Positions 1-8,005 of a stretch of DNA of 64,000 nucleotides are shown piece after piece (position 1 is the stretch's first letter; the number at the start of each line of letters is the position of its first letter). Below the pieces are notes generated by a model that ran no database searches, was not told the DNA's origin, and worked only from the letters and a program-made list of their open reading frames with translations. Source of the DNA: Thioalbus denitrificans (GTDB lineage: Bacteria; Pseudomonadota; Gammaproteobacteria; DSM-26407); assembly GCF_003337735.1 (NCBI RefSeq), contig NZ_QPJY01000003.1, positions 152,712 through 216,711 on the forward strand, in the 5' to 3' direction. Position numbers and translations under genes: made by a program.

Positions 1-175
1 CGGATTAACGGGATAGGGAGCGGCAGGCGGGAGAGGACCGGCCGGGGCCGGGCGCCGGGCACCCGCAACCGTCGCCGGACGGCGACAGGCCCTGGCGCGG
101 CATGCCGCAAGCGCCTGAAAGTACACGAACCAGGGTGTCGCGATACGACGACACCCACGCCAGGGATACGCCGGA

Positions 176-499
176 GTGAAGCGCACGGGGAGACACTGCC
201 TGCTGCTGGCCTGCATCCTCGCCGACGGCAACCGCCTGGTGGTGTCCGTGTACGCCATCCGGGAGCTGCGCATCGGCGGCAAGTGCACCCTGCACGACGT
301 GGAAGCGGCGGTATTCCCCGGCCGCATCCGCCAGATCCTCGGTCTCAGCGCCCTGAACCGGGCCGCCCCCTTCATCTTCCCGGTCGAACCGCCGCAACTG
401 GTGCTCAGCCACTGCAGCGGCCTGGCGGAGGCCGGGGCGGAACCGCTCGCGGACAGCACCCGCCCGCCCGGCGATGAATCACCCACCTCCCTTCGGTGA
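176..499 (+). pseudogene. Retropepsin-like aspartic protease fragment (C-terminal half only)
   Basis: The 107-residue reading frame (GTG start, no clear ribosome site) resembles the C-terminal half of clan AA retropepsin-like bacterial proteases. The run ADGNRLVVSVYAIRELRIGG, then VEAAVFPG and ILGLSALNR, matches the flap-to-end pattern in which the family has a conserved LLG-S-LNR stretch near the C-terminus. The catalytic D-[ST]-G-A motif that should lie about 30-40 residues earlier is absent, and the frame is closed by a TGA at about 116-118. I infer a decayed or truncated gene. A protein with a diverged N-terminus cannot be excluded. The last 25 residues look unconserved. Confidence 0.4.
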
Positions 500-719
500 C
501 ATCCGCAACTCTGCGCGGTCCAATAAGTTACGTCAGTTCACGGAATCTCCACCCGGACCTGCCAGACTTGGGAACGCGGGGGGAATGTTTTTTTCGACTG
601 CGACAACGGATGCGGGGGATTTCCCGGCACGATGTCCGCCACGCCGCCTGCAGGCATGAAACATGCTTGGCAATCGCGGCCATAACCAGAATGAAGATTG
701 TTCCATCAAGGAGGGTTCC

Positions 720-1277
720 ATGGACAGATCCATGATCGTCGGGGTGGTCGTCGGTGTTGCGGTCGCCACCGCCGGCGGCACCATCGCCGGCTACAACCTG
801 CTCAGGAAAGGGCCGACCGAGGCCCAGGTGCTATCGGTGCAGGAAGTGACCCGGACCGTCAGCACGCCGCGGGAGGAGTGCCGGGACGTGGCCGTCACCC
901 GCCAGCGCCCGGTGCAGGACGAGAAGCGCATTGCCGGCACGGCCATCGGCGCGGTCGTGGGCGGCGTGGTGGGCAGCAAGATCGGCGGCGGCAGCGGCAA
1001 GACGCTCGCCACCATCGCCGGCGCGGCGGCCGGTGGCTACGCCGGCAACCAGGTGCAGAAGAACCTGCAGCAGCGGGATACCTACACCGAGACGCAGCGT
1101 GAATGCGACACGGTCACCGATTCCCACGAGGAACTCGTCGGCTACGACGTGGAGTACCGCCTGGGCGAGCAGGTCGCCACGGTGCGCATGGATCACCACC
1201 CCGGCGAAACCCTGCCGGTGAAGGACGGCAAGGTGGTGACCGACGCCCCGGCCGTCGGCCCGACCGCCGGCAACTGA
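720..1277 (+). CDS. Glycine-zipper 2TM-domain envelope protein
   Basis: A 185-residue protein starting at the ATG 720, preceded by AAGGAGGG at good spacing; an upstream in-frame ATG at 663 has no ribosome site. Residues 5-28 form a hydrophobic N-terminal signal or anchor (GVVVGVAVATAGGTIAGY). Around residues 75-115 lies a glycine-zipper block (GTAIGAVVGGVVGSKIGGGSGKTLATIAGAAAGG), typical of the Rickettsia 17-kDa antigen-like 2TM family of envelope proteins. Two cysteines (about 61 and 127) flank the zipper. No lipobox is visible, so it is probably inner-membrane anchored or periplasmic. A U-less hairpin follows at 1288-1319. Precise role unknown. Confidence 0.85.
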   Translation: MDRSMIVGVVVGVAVATAGGTIAGYNLLRKGPTEAQVLSVQEVTRTVSTPREECRDVAVTRQRPVQDEKRIAGTAIGAVVGGVVGSKIGGGSGKTLATIAGAAAGGYAGNQVQKNLQQRDTYTETQRECDTVTDSHEELVGYDVEYRLGEQVATVRMDHHPGETLPVKDGKVVTDAPAVGPTAGN

Positions 1278-1287
1278 TCCCCACCCT

Positions 1288-1319
1288 GCCGGGCCGGGAG
1301 CGGCAGCTTCCGGCCCGGC
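1288..1319 (+). terminator. GC-rich hairpin after the glycine-zipper gene
   Basis: A 13-bp inverted repeat (GCCGGGCCGGGAG pairing with CTTCCGGCCCGGC, one G-T pair) with a 6-nt loop sits 10 bases after the stop codon. There is no U-tract after it, so it may stabilise the mRNA 3' end rather than terminate on its own. Confidence 0.45.
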
Positions 1320-1514
1320 ATCCCCGGTTCAATCCCGCGCGGGAGCGCATGTCCGGGCCATCGCCCCCGGGCCCCGTCCGCCGGCCTCAATTCCAGACTA
1401 ATGAACTATACTTTATCTCCCGCCCCGATCCCCGCAACCCCATGGGGCGGTTGACAGTACGCGGCTGACAGGACGTCGACCCCAACCATCGGTTCGACCG
1501 ATAAGGAGTCTGTC

Positions 1515-1712
1515 GTGGCCCGTTACTACATCGACTGCCGGGACTATCCGAGCCCCGATATCCACTGCACCGTGGCCCTGAGCGCCGATTCCGAGGAGGA
1601 GCTCCTCGAAGCCGCCGTCCAGCACGCAATCCAGGTCCACGGCCATGCCGACAACACCGAGTTCCGGGAACAGATCCGCCGGGAGTTCAAGCACGGGACA
1701 CCGCCCGGATAA
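1515..1712 (+). CDS. DUF1059 family small protein
   Basis: A 65-residue soluble protein with a GTG start preceded by AAGGAG about 9 bases upstream. It has the DUF1059 pattern: MARYYIDCRDYPS at the N-terminus, a CTVALSADSEEELLEAA core and the histidines of HAIQVHGH before a charged C-terminal helix. The two cysteines (about positions 8 and 19) and the His residues are typical of the family, whose function is unknown. Monocistronic, ending before a bidirectional terminator at 1736-1759 shared with the convergent small gene at 1794-1955. Confidence 0.9.
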   Translation: MARYYIDCRDYPSPDIHCTVALSADSEEELLEAAVQHAIQVHGHADNTEFREQIRREFKHGTPPG

Positions 1713-1735
1713 CCGGTACGGGACAGGCCGATCAC

Positions 1736-1759
1736 GGACCCCGCGCAAGCGGGGTCTTT
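1736..1759. terminator. Bidirectional intrinsic terminator
   Basis: An 8-bp perfect stem (GACCCCGC / GCGGGGTC) with a GCAA tetraloop, followed by TTT on the plus strand; the reverse complement is also led by AAAG, so it can serve both convergent genes (DUF1059 at 1515-1712 and the small membrane protein at 1794-1955). Confidence 0.7.
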
Positions 1760-1793
1760 GCCCCGCCGGGAGCAGGCGGCCGCCTCTGCCCCG

Positions 1794-1955
1794 TCATCGG
1801 AACACCACCGGCCAGATCTTCCAGATCATCCAGCCGGGGATGGCGACGGCCAATGCCAGGGCGAGATAGAGCAGCAACGGGCACAGGTGCGGGAAATGGG
1901 CGCACGGCCGGCGCAGCGGACAGACCACCCTGAACGGGCAATTGTGCTCGGACAC
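1794..1955 (-). CDS. Small Cys-rich single-span membrane protein (53 aa)
   Basis: A short reading frame with GTG start at 1955 and GGGAGG just upstream (spacing only about 3 nt). The product has four cysteines in its first 25 residues (positions 6, 12, 18 and 25, at regular 6-6-7 spacing) followed by a hydrophobic stretch LCPLLLYLALALAVAIPGW and a Trp-rich tail MIWKIWPVVFR. The regular cysteine spacing before a membrane span suggests a metal- or disulfide-binding cytoplasmic head on a single-pass inner-membrane protein; that is inference. I cannot name the family. It is convergent with the DUF1059 gene and alone on its strand; the minus-strand membrane-protein gene at 2185-2967 lies upstream. 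Confidence 0.6.
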   Translation of the reverse strand: MSEHNCPFRVVCPLRRPCAHFPHLCPLLLYLALALAVAIPGWMIWKIWPVVFR

Positions 1956-2184
1956 TTCCCTCCCGCCTTCCTGCCCGGCGCGCGAACCCGGGGCAACGTG
2001 AGGGCCCGCAGGATGGGCAGGTCAGATGCGATGCTGGTAACGGACTCCCCCGGCTGATCCGGGCACCCTCGACGGGTTCCGGCGTTTCAGCCACCGGCGC
2101 CGCTTTTCAGACCGTACACCCTGAGTATAGGTGGAGCGCCGCCGGCATATGGGCCAGTCCGCGGAGCGGGCGCGGGGTCAGGCG

Positions 2185-2967
2185 TCACTCCCGCTCCACC
2201 AGGCCGCGGTAGCTGTGCCAGGTGGCGTAGCCGAGCACGGGGAACAGCACCACCATGGCGACGAAGAAGGTGAGGATGCCGATACCCGTGAGGGCGACGA
2301 TGAAGGCCGCCCAGATGGTCATGGCGGGCAGGTTCCGGGCCACCACGCGGGCACTGGCGCGCACGGCGGCCAGGGGGCTCGCGTCGCGGTCGACGATCAG
2401 GGGGATGGCCACCGCGCTGATGCAGAATACGGTCACCGCCAGCAGGAAGCCGATACCGGTGAAGTAGAGCACCACCCAGGGATCGCCGCCGCCGTGGAAC
2501 AGGCCCAGGTAGCTCTCCATGGAGGGCGGCGCCGCGCCGGTCTGCAAGTCGTACAGCAGCGCCGAGAGGCGCAGCCAGGCCAGCATGATCAGGGCCAGCA
2601 CCACCGCGAACAGCCCCAGGTGAACCCGGCGCCGCAGCAGCAGGCCCACCCCCGCGGCGATGGATACCGTATTCCCCCGCTCCAGCTGCCGGGCGGCGGT
2701 GTAGAGGCCGGCCGCCAGGAACTGCCCCACCAGGAGCAGCCCGCTGAGGAAGGCGACCGCGAAACCTGGCAGTTCCCGCGCCAGTCCGAGCACCGCCAGG
2801 CAGGCCAGGGAGAACAGGACTCCGTAGAACAGGCTCGCGCCGGGGGCGGCCCGGAAGGTGCCGAAGCCCGCGGTCAGCCAGTCCAGCGGCTCGCTCAGGT
2901 CCACCCGGGGCTGGTCGGCGTTCCCTCCGGAGAGCGGTTTGCGCGCGTTCAGGGTCTCGGCGCTCAT
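2185..2967 (-). CDS. DUF2189 integral membrane protein
   Basis: A 260-residue polytopic inner-membrane protein of the DUF2189 type: a hydrophilic N-terminus (about 45 residues) with a PLDWLTAGFGTFRAAP motif, then about six hydrophobic segments (roughly 45-65, 72-92, 118-138, 165-190, 215-238). The stretch VFCISAVAIPLIVDRD followed by ASARVVARNLPAM in the fifth span region is characteristic. Start is the ATG at 2967, with GGAGG 6-7 bases upstream inside the previous gene. It overlaps that gene by four bases (ATGA), so the two are translationally coupled. Function unknown; the family is common in proteobacteria. Confidence 0.88.
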   Translation of the reverse strand: MSAETLNARKPLSGGNADQPRVDLSEPLDWLTAGFGTFRAAPGASLFYGVLFSLACLAVLGLARELPGFAVAFLSGLLLVGQFLAAGLYTAARQLERGNTVSIAAGVGLLLRRRVHLGLFAVVLALIMLAWLRLSALLYDLQTGAAPPSMESYLGLFHGGGDPWVVLYFTGIGFLLAVTVFCISAVAIPLIVDRDASPLAAVRASARVVARNLPAMTIWAAFIVALTGIGILTFFVAMVVLFPVLGYATWHSYRGLVERE

Positions 2968-3338
2968 GACTCACCTCCGGCGGACGGGGACGCGCCGGCG
3001 CGGATGCTCTGAATGACGCCGGGAAGGAGAACGAGGGGAACCAGCACCAGCAGCAGGGGGACGGCGGCACGGGCGCCGGTCCCGGGGTCCGTCATGAGTA
3101 CGGCGGCCAGGTGGATGAAAAACACCCCGGCGGCGACGGCGCCCAGGGCGCGCCCGGCCATGAGCCCGGCCAGCATGCCCAGCACGGCGTAGGGCAGCAC
3201 CCCCGCCAGCAGTACCGGGACGTCGAGCCGGTAGTAGTCGCCCGCCACCGAGACCAGGGCGCCGGCGAACGCCAGCGCGAGGCCCAGGGCGATGGCGGCG
3301 AGGGTGATGCGGATGGTCGTGTTCGGGTCGTCATTCAT
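2964..3338 (-). CDS. Small four-span membrane protein, coupled to DUF2189 gene
   Basis: A 124-residue protein with about four transmembrane helices (approximately 10-32, 40-60, 62-84, 91-110). The ATG at 3338 is preceded by GAGGAGGGGG, which makes the longer frame back to 3794 unnecessary. The last codons overlap the start of the DUF2189 gene (ATGA), indicating a two-gene membrane operon. I do not recognise a family. The C-terminus (ASPSAGGES) is soluble and unconserved in appearance. Upstream lies a solo end of the dispersed repeat at 3520-3551. Confidence 0.75.
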   Translation of the reverse strand: MNDDPNTTIRITLAAIALGLALAFAGALVSVAGDYYRLDVPVLLAGVLPYAVLGMLAGLMAGRALGAVAAGVFFIHLAAVLMTDPGTGARAAVPLLLVLVPLVLLPGVIQSIRAGASPSAGGES

Positions 3339-3519
3339 CACGGCCCCCTCCTCTGGCTGTCGGATCGGTGGGCGCCGGCGGCAGGCCGGCCCTTGCGTAG
3401 CCTCATCCCTATCGGAGTTCCCCGGACGTCCATTGTTCCCTACCATATTAGTCAAGCATGACGGGGGTAGCCCATGCGGGCAAGCCGGGACGCGGCATCC
3501 TGGCGCTTCCGGGGCGGCT

Positions 3520-3551
3520 CTGAAAGTACCTCCAAGGGTGCAGCAGTACAC
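3520..3551 (-). repeat. Solo copy of the 32-bp dispersed repeat end
   Basis: On the minus strand this reads GTGTACTGCTGCACCCTTGG then AGGTACTTTCAG, matching the left terminal repeat at 30147-30178 with three differences. Similarity continues inward for about 24 more bases (AGAGYCGCCCCGRAAGCG...) toward 3497 and then stops; no matching right end is present. A degraded or partial copy of the element at 30147-30413. Confidence 0.75.
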
Positions 3552-3684
3552 TAGGCTAGTACCATGACACCCGGCGCAACCGCCCGGAATCCCGGCAACA
3601 CGGCAACACGGACAGTGATGGAAACCAGGCACTCCCCGCTCCAGCGCAACGGCGCCACCGGTCCGGCACTCCCGGGGGGCGGTC

Positions 3685-4188
3685 ATGTCCGCTGACGCCG
3701 CGCCCGGACCGGTGCTGGACGCCGGGCTGGCGGACTTCATCCAGCACCACGTCTCCATGAACGCGGCCGCCCGGGACCGGGACAACCGGCCCACGGTGGC
3801 GCGCGCCTACGGTTGCCGCGTGGCGCCGGATCGGCGCGAACTGACCCTGCTGTTCCCGGCCGGGCACTGCCCGGCCCTGCTCGCCTGCCTGGCTGAAACC
3901 GGGACGCTGGCGGTGGTCTTCAGCCGGCCCAGCACCCATGTGACCATCCAGCTCAAGGGTCGCTGCACGGGGTCGGCGCCTGCTTCCGCCGCGGACCGGG
4001 CGGTGGTGGACGCCTACCGGATCTCGTTCATCGAGGAGCTGGCCTCCCTCGGCTACCCGCCCGGGTTCGCCCGGGCGATGGTGCCGCCGGCGGACACGGA
4101 GTGGGTGGCGGTCGGCTTCGCACCCGAGACCCTCTACGACCAGACCCCCGGGCCCCATGCCGGCCGGCGGATGGAGCGCCGGGAATGA
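3685..4188 (+). CDS. Pyridoxamine-5'-phosphate-oxidase-like FMN-binding protein
   Basis: A 167-residue soluble protein with the split-barrel flavoprotein fold seen in the PNPOx-like superfamily. Evidence is the N-terminal helix-strand pattern (MNAAARDRDNRPTVARAYGC), the LTLLFPAGHCPALLACL strand-helix and TLAVVFSRPSTHVTIQLKGR, which matches the barrel segment that contacts FMN in relatives. Start ATG 3685 with GGGGGGCGG upstream. Its stop overlaps the start of the next gene by ATGA; that gene has a related N-terminal domain, so the two may act on the same substrate or signal. Substrate unknown. Confidence 0.8.
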   Translation: MSADAAPGPVLDAGLADFIQHHVSMNAAARDRDNRPTVARAYGCRVAPDRRELTLLFPAGHCPALLACLAETGTLAVVFSRPSTHVTIQLKGRCTGSAPASAADRAVVDAYRISFIEELASLGYPPGFARAMVPPADTEWVAVGFAPETLYDQTPGPHAGRRMERRE

Positions 4189-5525
4189 GCCTGACCCTGG
4201 ACGCCATCCGCGGCTGCCTGGAGGGGGTGATACCCGCCGTCATCGCCACCAGCGCACCCGGCGGCGAGCCGAATGTCGCCTATCTCTCCCAGGTTCACTA
4301 CGTGGACGGCGGCCACGTGGCGCTTTCGTTCCAGTTCTTCAGCAAGACCCGCGAGAACATCCTCGCCAATCCCCGGGCCGTGGTGCAGGTGGTGGATCCG
4401 GACACTGCCGCGCACTACCGCCTCACCCTGCACTACCTGCGCACGGAGACGGCCGGACCGCTGTTCGAGCACATGAAGGCGAAGCTCGCCGGCATCGCCT
4501 CCCACACGGGCATGGGCAAGGTGTTCCGGCTGCTGGGGGCGGACATCTACCGGGTCGAATCCATCGAGGCGGTGGGTGGGGGACAGCCGTCCTGCGCGCA
4601 GCCGGTACGCAGCCGCCTGCCGTCGCTGCGCACCTGTTCACGGGAGCTGGCCGCCTGCACCGACCTGGACGGACTGCTGGAGGCGCTGCTCGCCGGGCTG
4701 GAGCGCGAGTTCGAGATCCGCCACGCCATGGTGCTCATGGCCGACCCGGTCCGCGGGCGGCTCTACACCGTGGCCAGCCGGGGCTACCCGGCCTCCGGCA
4801 TCGGCTCGGAGATCCCCCTGGGCGCGGGCATCATCGGGGTGGCGGCGCGGGAGCGCACACCCATCCGCATCATGTACCCCGCCGGCCCCTACACCTACAG
4901 CCGGGCGCTGCGGGAGACCCTGCTGCAGCAGGAGCCGGAAGCCGACTTCGAAACGGAGATACCCTTCCCGGGCCTGCCCGCGCCCCAGAGCCAGCTGGCG
5001 GTGCCCATCCTGCTGGGCGGGGCGGTGCTCGGCGTGCTCTACGTGGAGAGCGGGCGGGAGCGGCGCTTCAGCTACGAGGACGAGGATGCCCTGGCCACCC
5101 TGGCCGATCACCTGGCGCTGGCCTTGCGGCTGCTGCAGGAGACCACCGAGGAGCCCGCTGCGCCCGGCCCCGCCGCCCCCGCCGGGGCCGACCGACGGGG
5201 GCAGGCGGTGGTCATCCGCCACTACCCGGCCAACCACAGCGTCTTCATCGACGCCGACTACCTCATCAAGGGGGTGGCCGGCGCCATCTTCTGGCGCCTG
5301 CTGACCCATTTCACCGGCGAGCACCGCACCGAGTTCAGCAACCGCGAGCTGCGCCTCGATCCCGCCATCGGCCTGCCCGACATCAGCGACAACCTGGAGG
5401 CGCGGCTGGTGCTGCTGCAGAAGCGCCTGCGGGAGCACTGCGACTTCCTGCGCATCGAAAAGACCGGCCGCGGCCGCTTCCGGCTGCGGGTGGACCGGCC
5501 CATCCGGCTGGAGGAGAGCGGCTGA
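4185..5525 (+). CDS. FMN split-barrel + GAF + winged-helix-like sensor protein
   Basis: A 446-residue three-part protein. Residues about 1-130 form a PNPOx-like FMN-binding barrel (VIPAVIATSAPGGEPNVAYL, then SFQFFSKTRENILANPRAVV). Residues about 155-320 form a GAF domain (LEREFEIRHAMVLMADP, VASRGYPASGIGSEIPLGAG, then GAVLGVLYVESGRERRFSYE). Residues about 345-440 form a tail (VFIDADYLIKGVAGAIFWRL, TEFSNRELRLD, LEARLVLLQKRL, RIEKTGRGRFRLRV) that looks like an OmpR-type winged helix. No GGDEF, kinase or HTH of a known class is present. ATG 4185 overlaps the preceding stop. I infer a flavin- or redox-responsive DNA-binding or scaffold protein; function untested. Confidence 0.75.
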   Translation: MSLTLDAIRGCLEGVIPAVIATSAPGGEPNVAYLSQVHYVDGGHVALSFQFFSKTRENILANPRAVVQVVDPDTAAHYRLTLHYLRTETAGPLFEHMKAKLAGIASHTGMGKVFRLLGADIYRVESIEAVGGGQPSCAQPVRSRLPSLRTCSRELAACTDLDGLLEALLAGLEREFEIRHAMVLMADPVRGRLYTVASRGYPASGIGSEIPLGAGIIGVAARERTPIRIMYPAGPYTYSRALRETLLQQEPEADFETEIPFPGLPAPQSQLAVPILLGGAVLGVLYVESGRERRFSYEDEDALATLADHLALALRLLQETTEEPAAPGPAAPAGADRRGQAVVIRHYPANHSVFIDADYLIKGVAGAIFWRLLTHFTGEHRTEFSNRELRLDPAIGLPDISDNLEARLVLLQKRLREHCDFLRIEKTGRGRFRLRVDRPIRLEESG

Positions 5526-5735
5526 GCCGCCACGGCGACGGCTTCACCCAGACGGGACCCTCGCCGGGCATCTTTCCGTCCCGACCTGCTGTCAATCGGA
5601 ACCCGACCGGAATAAAATCACGGTTGTTGCGGCAAATCCGGAGGGCGACCGTCCAGGAGGGTGCCGCAAAAGGATGACGAGCCGGGGCCGGCGCCACCCG
5701 CCTGCGTCCGTGTGCCAACAATAATAGGGAACAAC

Positions 5736-7193
5736 ATGAACAAGCTGACTTTCGCCGCATCCGCGGCCGCCCTGGCCTTCGGGGCGCTGCAGAACGCCCA
5801 CGCGGCCTCCTACGAGTACGTGGGTTCCTGGAACGTGGGCGAGGGCCCGCAATGGAGCACCAATCCCCCGGTCTACTCGGCCCAGGAGGCCGCCGCCCTC
5901 CTCTACGGCGGCAACCCGGAGGACTACGCCATCTCCACCGTCTCCGCCGATCCCGCCGACATCAACTACCTGGCCTACCTCGACGGCTGGGGCGACAGCC
6001 AGTACCTCTACAATCCCCAGCCCCAGGACTGGAAGCTCGACGTCGGCAACCCGGGCTACGACGATCCCGGCGGCAGCGGCACCGCCTACTCCGCCTATGT
6101 GCTCGACCACAGCTGCATGGATCGCTACAGCGATCCGAACGCGGTGTGCACCGACGCCTTCATCAACTACGCCTTCCTCATCATCCGCGGCGGGATGCCC
6201 ATGACCTTCATGCCGCTGCTGCTGGAGGGCAGTGCCCGCAACCGGCTCGACACCCTCTACCAGCGCCGCGAGAGCACCGGCGGCGGGACGGATCGCCTGG
6301 CCCTGGCGGACGGACCCATCCGGCTGGCGGCGGCGGACACCGGCACCCGGACCGACGCCGGCGACACGGCCGGCACCATGGCGCCGGCCGGCACCGGTTT
6401 CTTCCTGGAGTCCCGCTACGCCGATTTCCAGCGCTCCGCCGATGGCGACGGCAACGGCCTGGACGGCTCCGGCTGGCAGTTCACCGCCGGCTACGACCAG
6501 CACCTCGGGGACAGCCTCATGGCCGGGGTGGCCCTGGGTTACGACAACCTCCAGGGCGACTCCCTCCTCGCCGGCAACAGCGCCGAGGGGGACATCTACA
6601 GCCTCTCCGTCTACGGCCGCTACGCCCCCGGGGGCTGGTATGCCGACGGGGCGCTCGGCTACGCCTACGGCGACTTCGACACCAACCGCGACGGCCACCG
6701 GGGCGGCACCAACAGCGATCAGCTCTTCGCCGAGCTGCGGGTGGGCACCCACCGCGACCTGGAGTTCGGGGTGACGGCCTCGCCCTACGCCGGGTTGCGC
6801 TACACCTGGAACGGCATCGACGGCTACCGCGAGCGCGGCGCCGGGGGCTACACCTACGACGACCATGACAGCGAGGCCGCCTACGGCCTGTTCGGCGTCC
6901 GGCTCGACTTCGGCAGCCACGCCAGCGGCGGCTGGGTGCTCAGGCCGTCGCTGGATGCGACCTTCAGCAAGCGCCTGACCGGCGGCAACGACGACCTGGA
7001 CTACCTGGACGCTTCATCGAACCCCTCCAGCGCCTCCGTGCTGGACTTCGACGAGCGGGGCGCGGGCCTCAGCGCCCGCCTGGAACTGCAGCGCAGCCGG
7101 GCCTACAGCCTGCTGCTGGGCTTCGGTCTCGCCCACGGCAGCGAGGGCACGACCAGCAAGTCGGCCTACATCGGCGCCACCATCCCCCTCTGA
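5736..7193 (+). CDS. Autotransporter-barrel protein with PEP-CTERM-type passenger
   Basis: A 485-residue secreted outer-membrane protein. Residues 1-23 are a signal peptide ending NAHA. Residues about 25-170 contain YVGSWNVGEGPQWSTNPPVY, SAQEAAALLYGG and YAISTVSADPADINYLAYLD, a module I associate with the N-terminus of many PEP-CTERM exported proteins (from memory). A low-complexity linker (about 175-225) leads to a 260-residue beta-barrel typical of the autotransporter C-terminus, with alternating aromatic strands and GIDGYRERGAGGYTYDDHD. The end (SAYIGATIPL) lacks the usual final Phe. Start ATG 5736 is the first with a following signal peptide. Ends at a strong terminator (7213-7241). Confidence 0.85.
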   Translation: MNKLTFAASAAALAFGALQNAHAASYEYVGSWNVGEGPQWSTNPPVYSAQEAAALLYGGNPEDYAISTVSADPADINYLAYLDGWGDSQYLYNPQPQDWKLDVGNPGYDDPGGSGTAYSAYVLDHSCMDRYSDPNAVCTDAFINYAFLIIRGGMPMTFMPLLLEGSARNRLDTLYQRRESTGGGTDRLALADGPIRLAAADTGTRTDAGDTAGTMAPAGTGFFLESRYADFQRSADGDGNGLDGSGWQFTAGYDQHLGDSLMAGVALGYDNLQGDSLLAGNSAEGDIYSLSVYGRYAPGGWYADGALGYAYGDFDTNRDGHRGGTNSDQLFAELRVGTHRDLEFGVTASPYAGLRYTWNGIDGYRERGAGGYTYDDHDSEAAYGLFGVRLDFGSHASGGWVLRPSLDATFSKRLTGGNDDLDYLDASSNPSSASVLDFDERGAGLSARLELQRSRAYSLLLGFGLAHGSEGTTSKSAYIGATIPL

Positions 7194-7212
7194 ACCCCGT
7201 CCGCGTCACCAG

Positions 7213-7241
7213 GCCAACCCCGCTCCGGCGGGGTTGGCTTT
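7213..7241. terminator. Perfect 11-bp stem bidirectional terminator
   Basis: GCCAACCCCGC and its exact complement GCGGGGTTGGC enclose a TCCG loop and are followed by TTT. It lies between the convergent autotransporter and cytochrome genes and reads as a terminator from either side. Confidence 0.85.
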
Positions 7242-7262
7242 CCCTGCCGGCCGCCCCCGGTC

Positions 7263-7766
7263 TCAGCGCGCCGCCTGCCGGTTCGGCAGGTTCCGGGGCA
7301 CGAAGTCGATGTAGGGGGTGTTGACCGCCACGCCCGGCGGGACATACTCCGGCGCGGCCTCGCCCGGCTCGCCCAGGGAGCGGATGAAGGCGTACACGGC
7401 GCGCAGGTCCTCATCGCTCATGTCCCGCAGGCTGAACCAGGGCATGGGGGGGCGCATCTCCCGCCGCGCCGCCTGCAGCCACTGAGCCTCGTCCAGGGAC
7501 TGGGCGACGAGGCGCAGGTTGGCCGGATAGGTGGTGCCCCAGGGGCCGCTGAAGCCCACCGGATTGCCCCGGAGCCACTCCTCCAGCGGCACCTTGCCGC
7601 CCGATTCCGGGTAACCCCGGGTGTGACAGTCGTTGCAGCCGCTGGTGGACACCACGTAGCGGCCCCGCTCCACCGCGGCGGCGGAGTCTCCGGCGGCCTG
7701 CGCCCACCCACCCGAAAGCAGGGCGGCCGTGACCAGGCCGCCCCAGGCAACATTCCGAATCCTCAT
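7263..7766 (-). CDS. Periplasmic monoheme c-type cytochrome
   Basis: A 167-residue exported cytochrome c. Residues 1-27 form a signal peptide (GGLVTAALLSGGWAQA). The heme motif CNDCH (about residue 44) follows the typical ERGRYVVSTSG lead-in, and the probable distal Met is in the MPWFSLRDMSDEDLRAVYAF segment near residue 130. Only one CXXCH is present. Start ATG 7766 has GAGGAAGG 6 bases upstream; longer frames to 7850 lack a signal. It lies downstream of nosD on the same strand (240-bp gap), so an electron-donor role in an N-oxide or sulfur pathway is possible but only inferred from position. Confidence 0.85.
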   Translation of the reverse strand: MRIRNVAWGGLVTAALLSGGWAQAAGDSAAAVERGRYVVSTSGCNDCHTRGYPESGGKVPLEEWLRGNPVGFSGPWGTTYPANLRLVAQSLDEAQWLQAARREMRPPMPWFSLRDMSDEDLRAVYAFIRSLGEPGEAAPEYVPPGVAVNTPYIDFVPRNLPNRQAAR

Positions 7767-8005
7767 GGCAATCCTTCCTCTCCGCATATTGTTATGGATG
7801 CAACCGTTGGGCCGGCGGTGAGGCTCCCGCAGCCGGCAGATACCGTCCATGTGCAGTCTTTGAGCTTAGGGGGAAACGGGGCGGGGCACTGCTAAATGAT
7901 GGCTAACAAAACCCTAAATATTTCTTAAACGGCGGGAATCCATGGGCACCCGGTGGCCACGAACCCCGCGGGTCGGGCGGCGGGGGAGTCCGGACCGCGG
8001 GGAAA

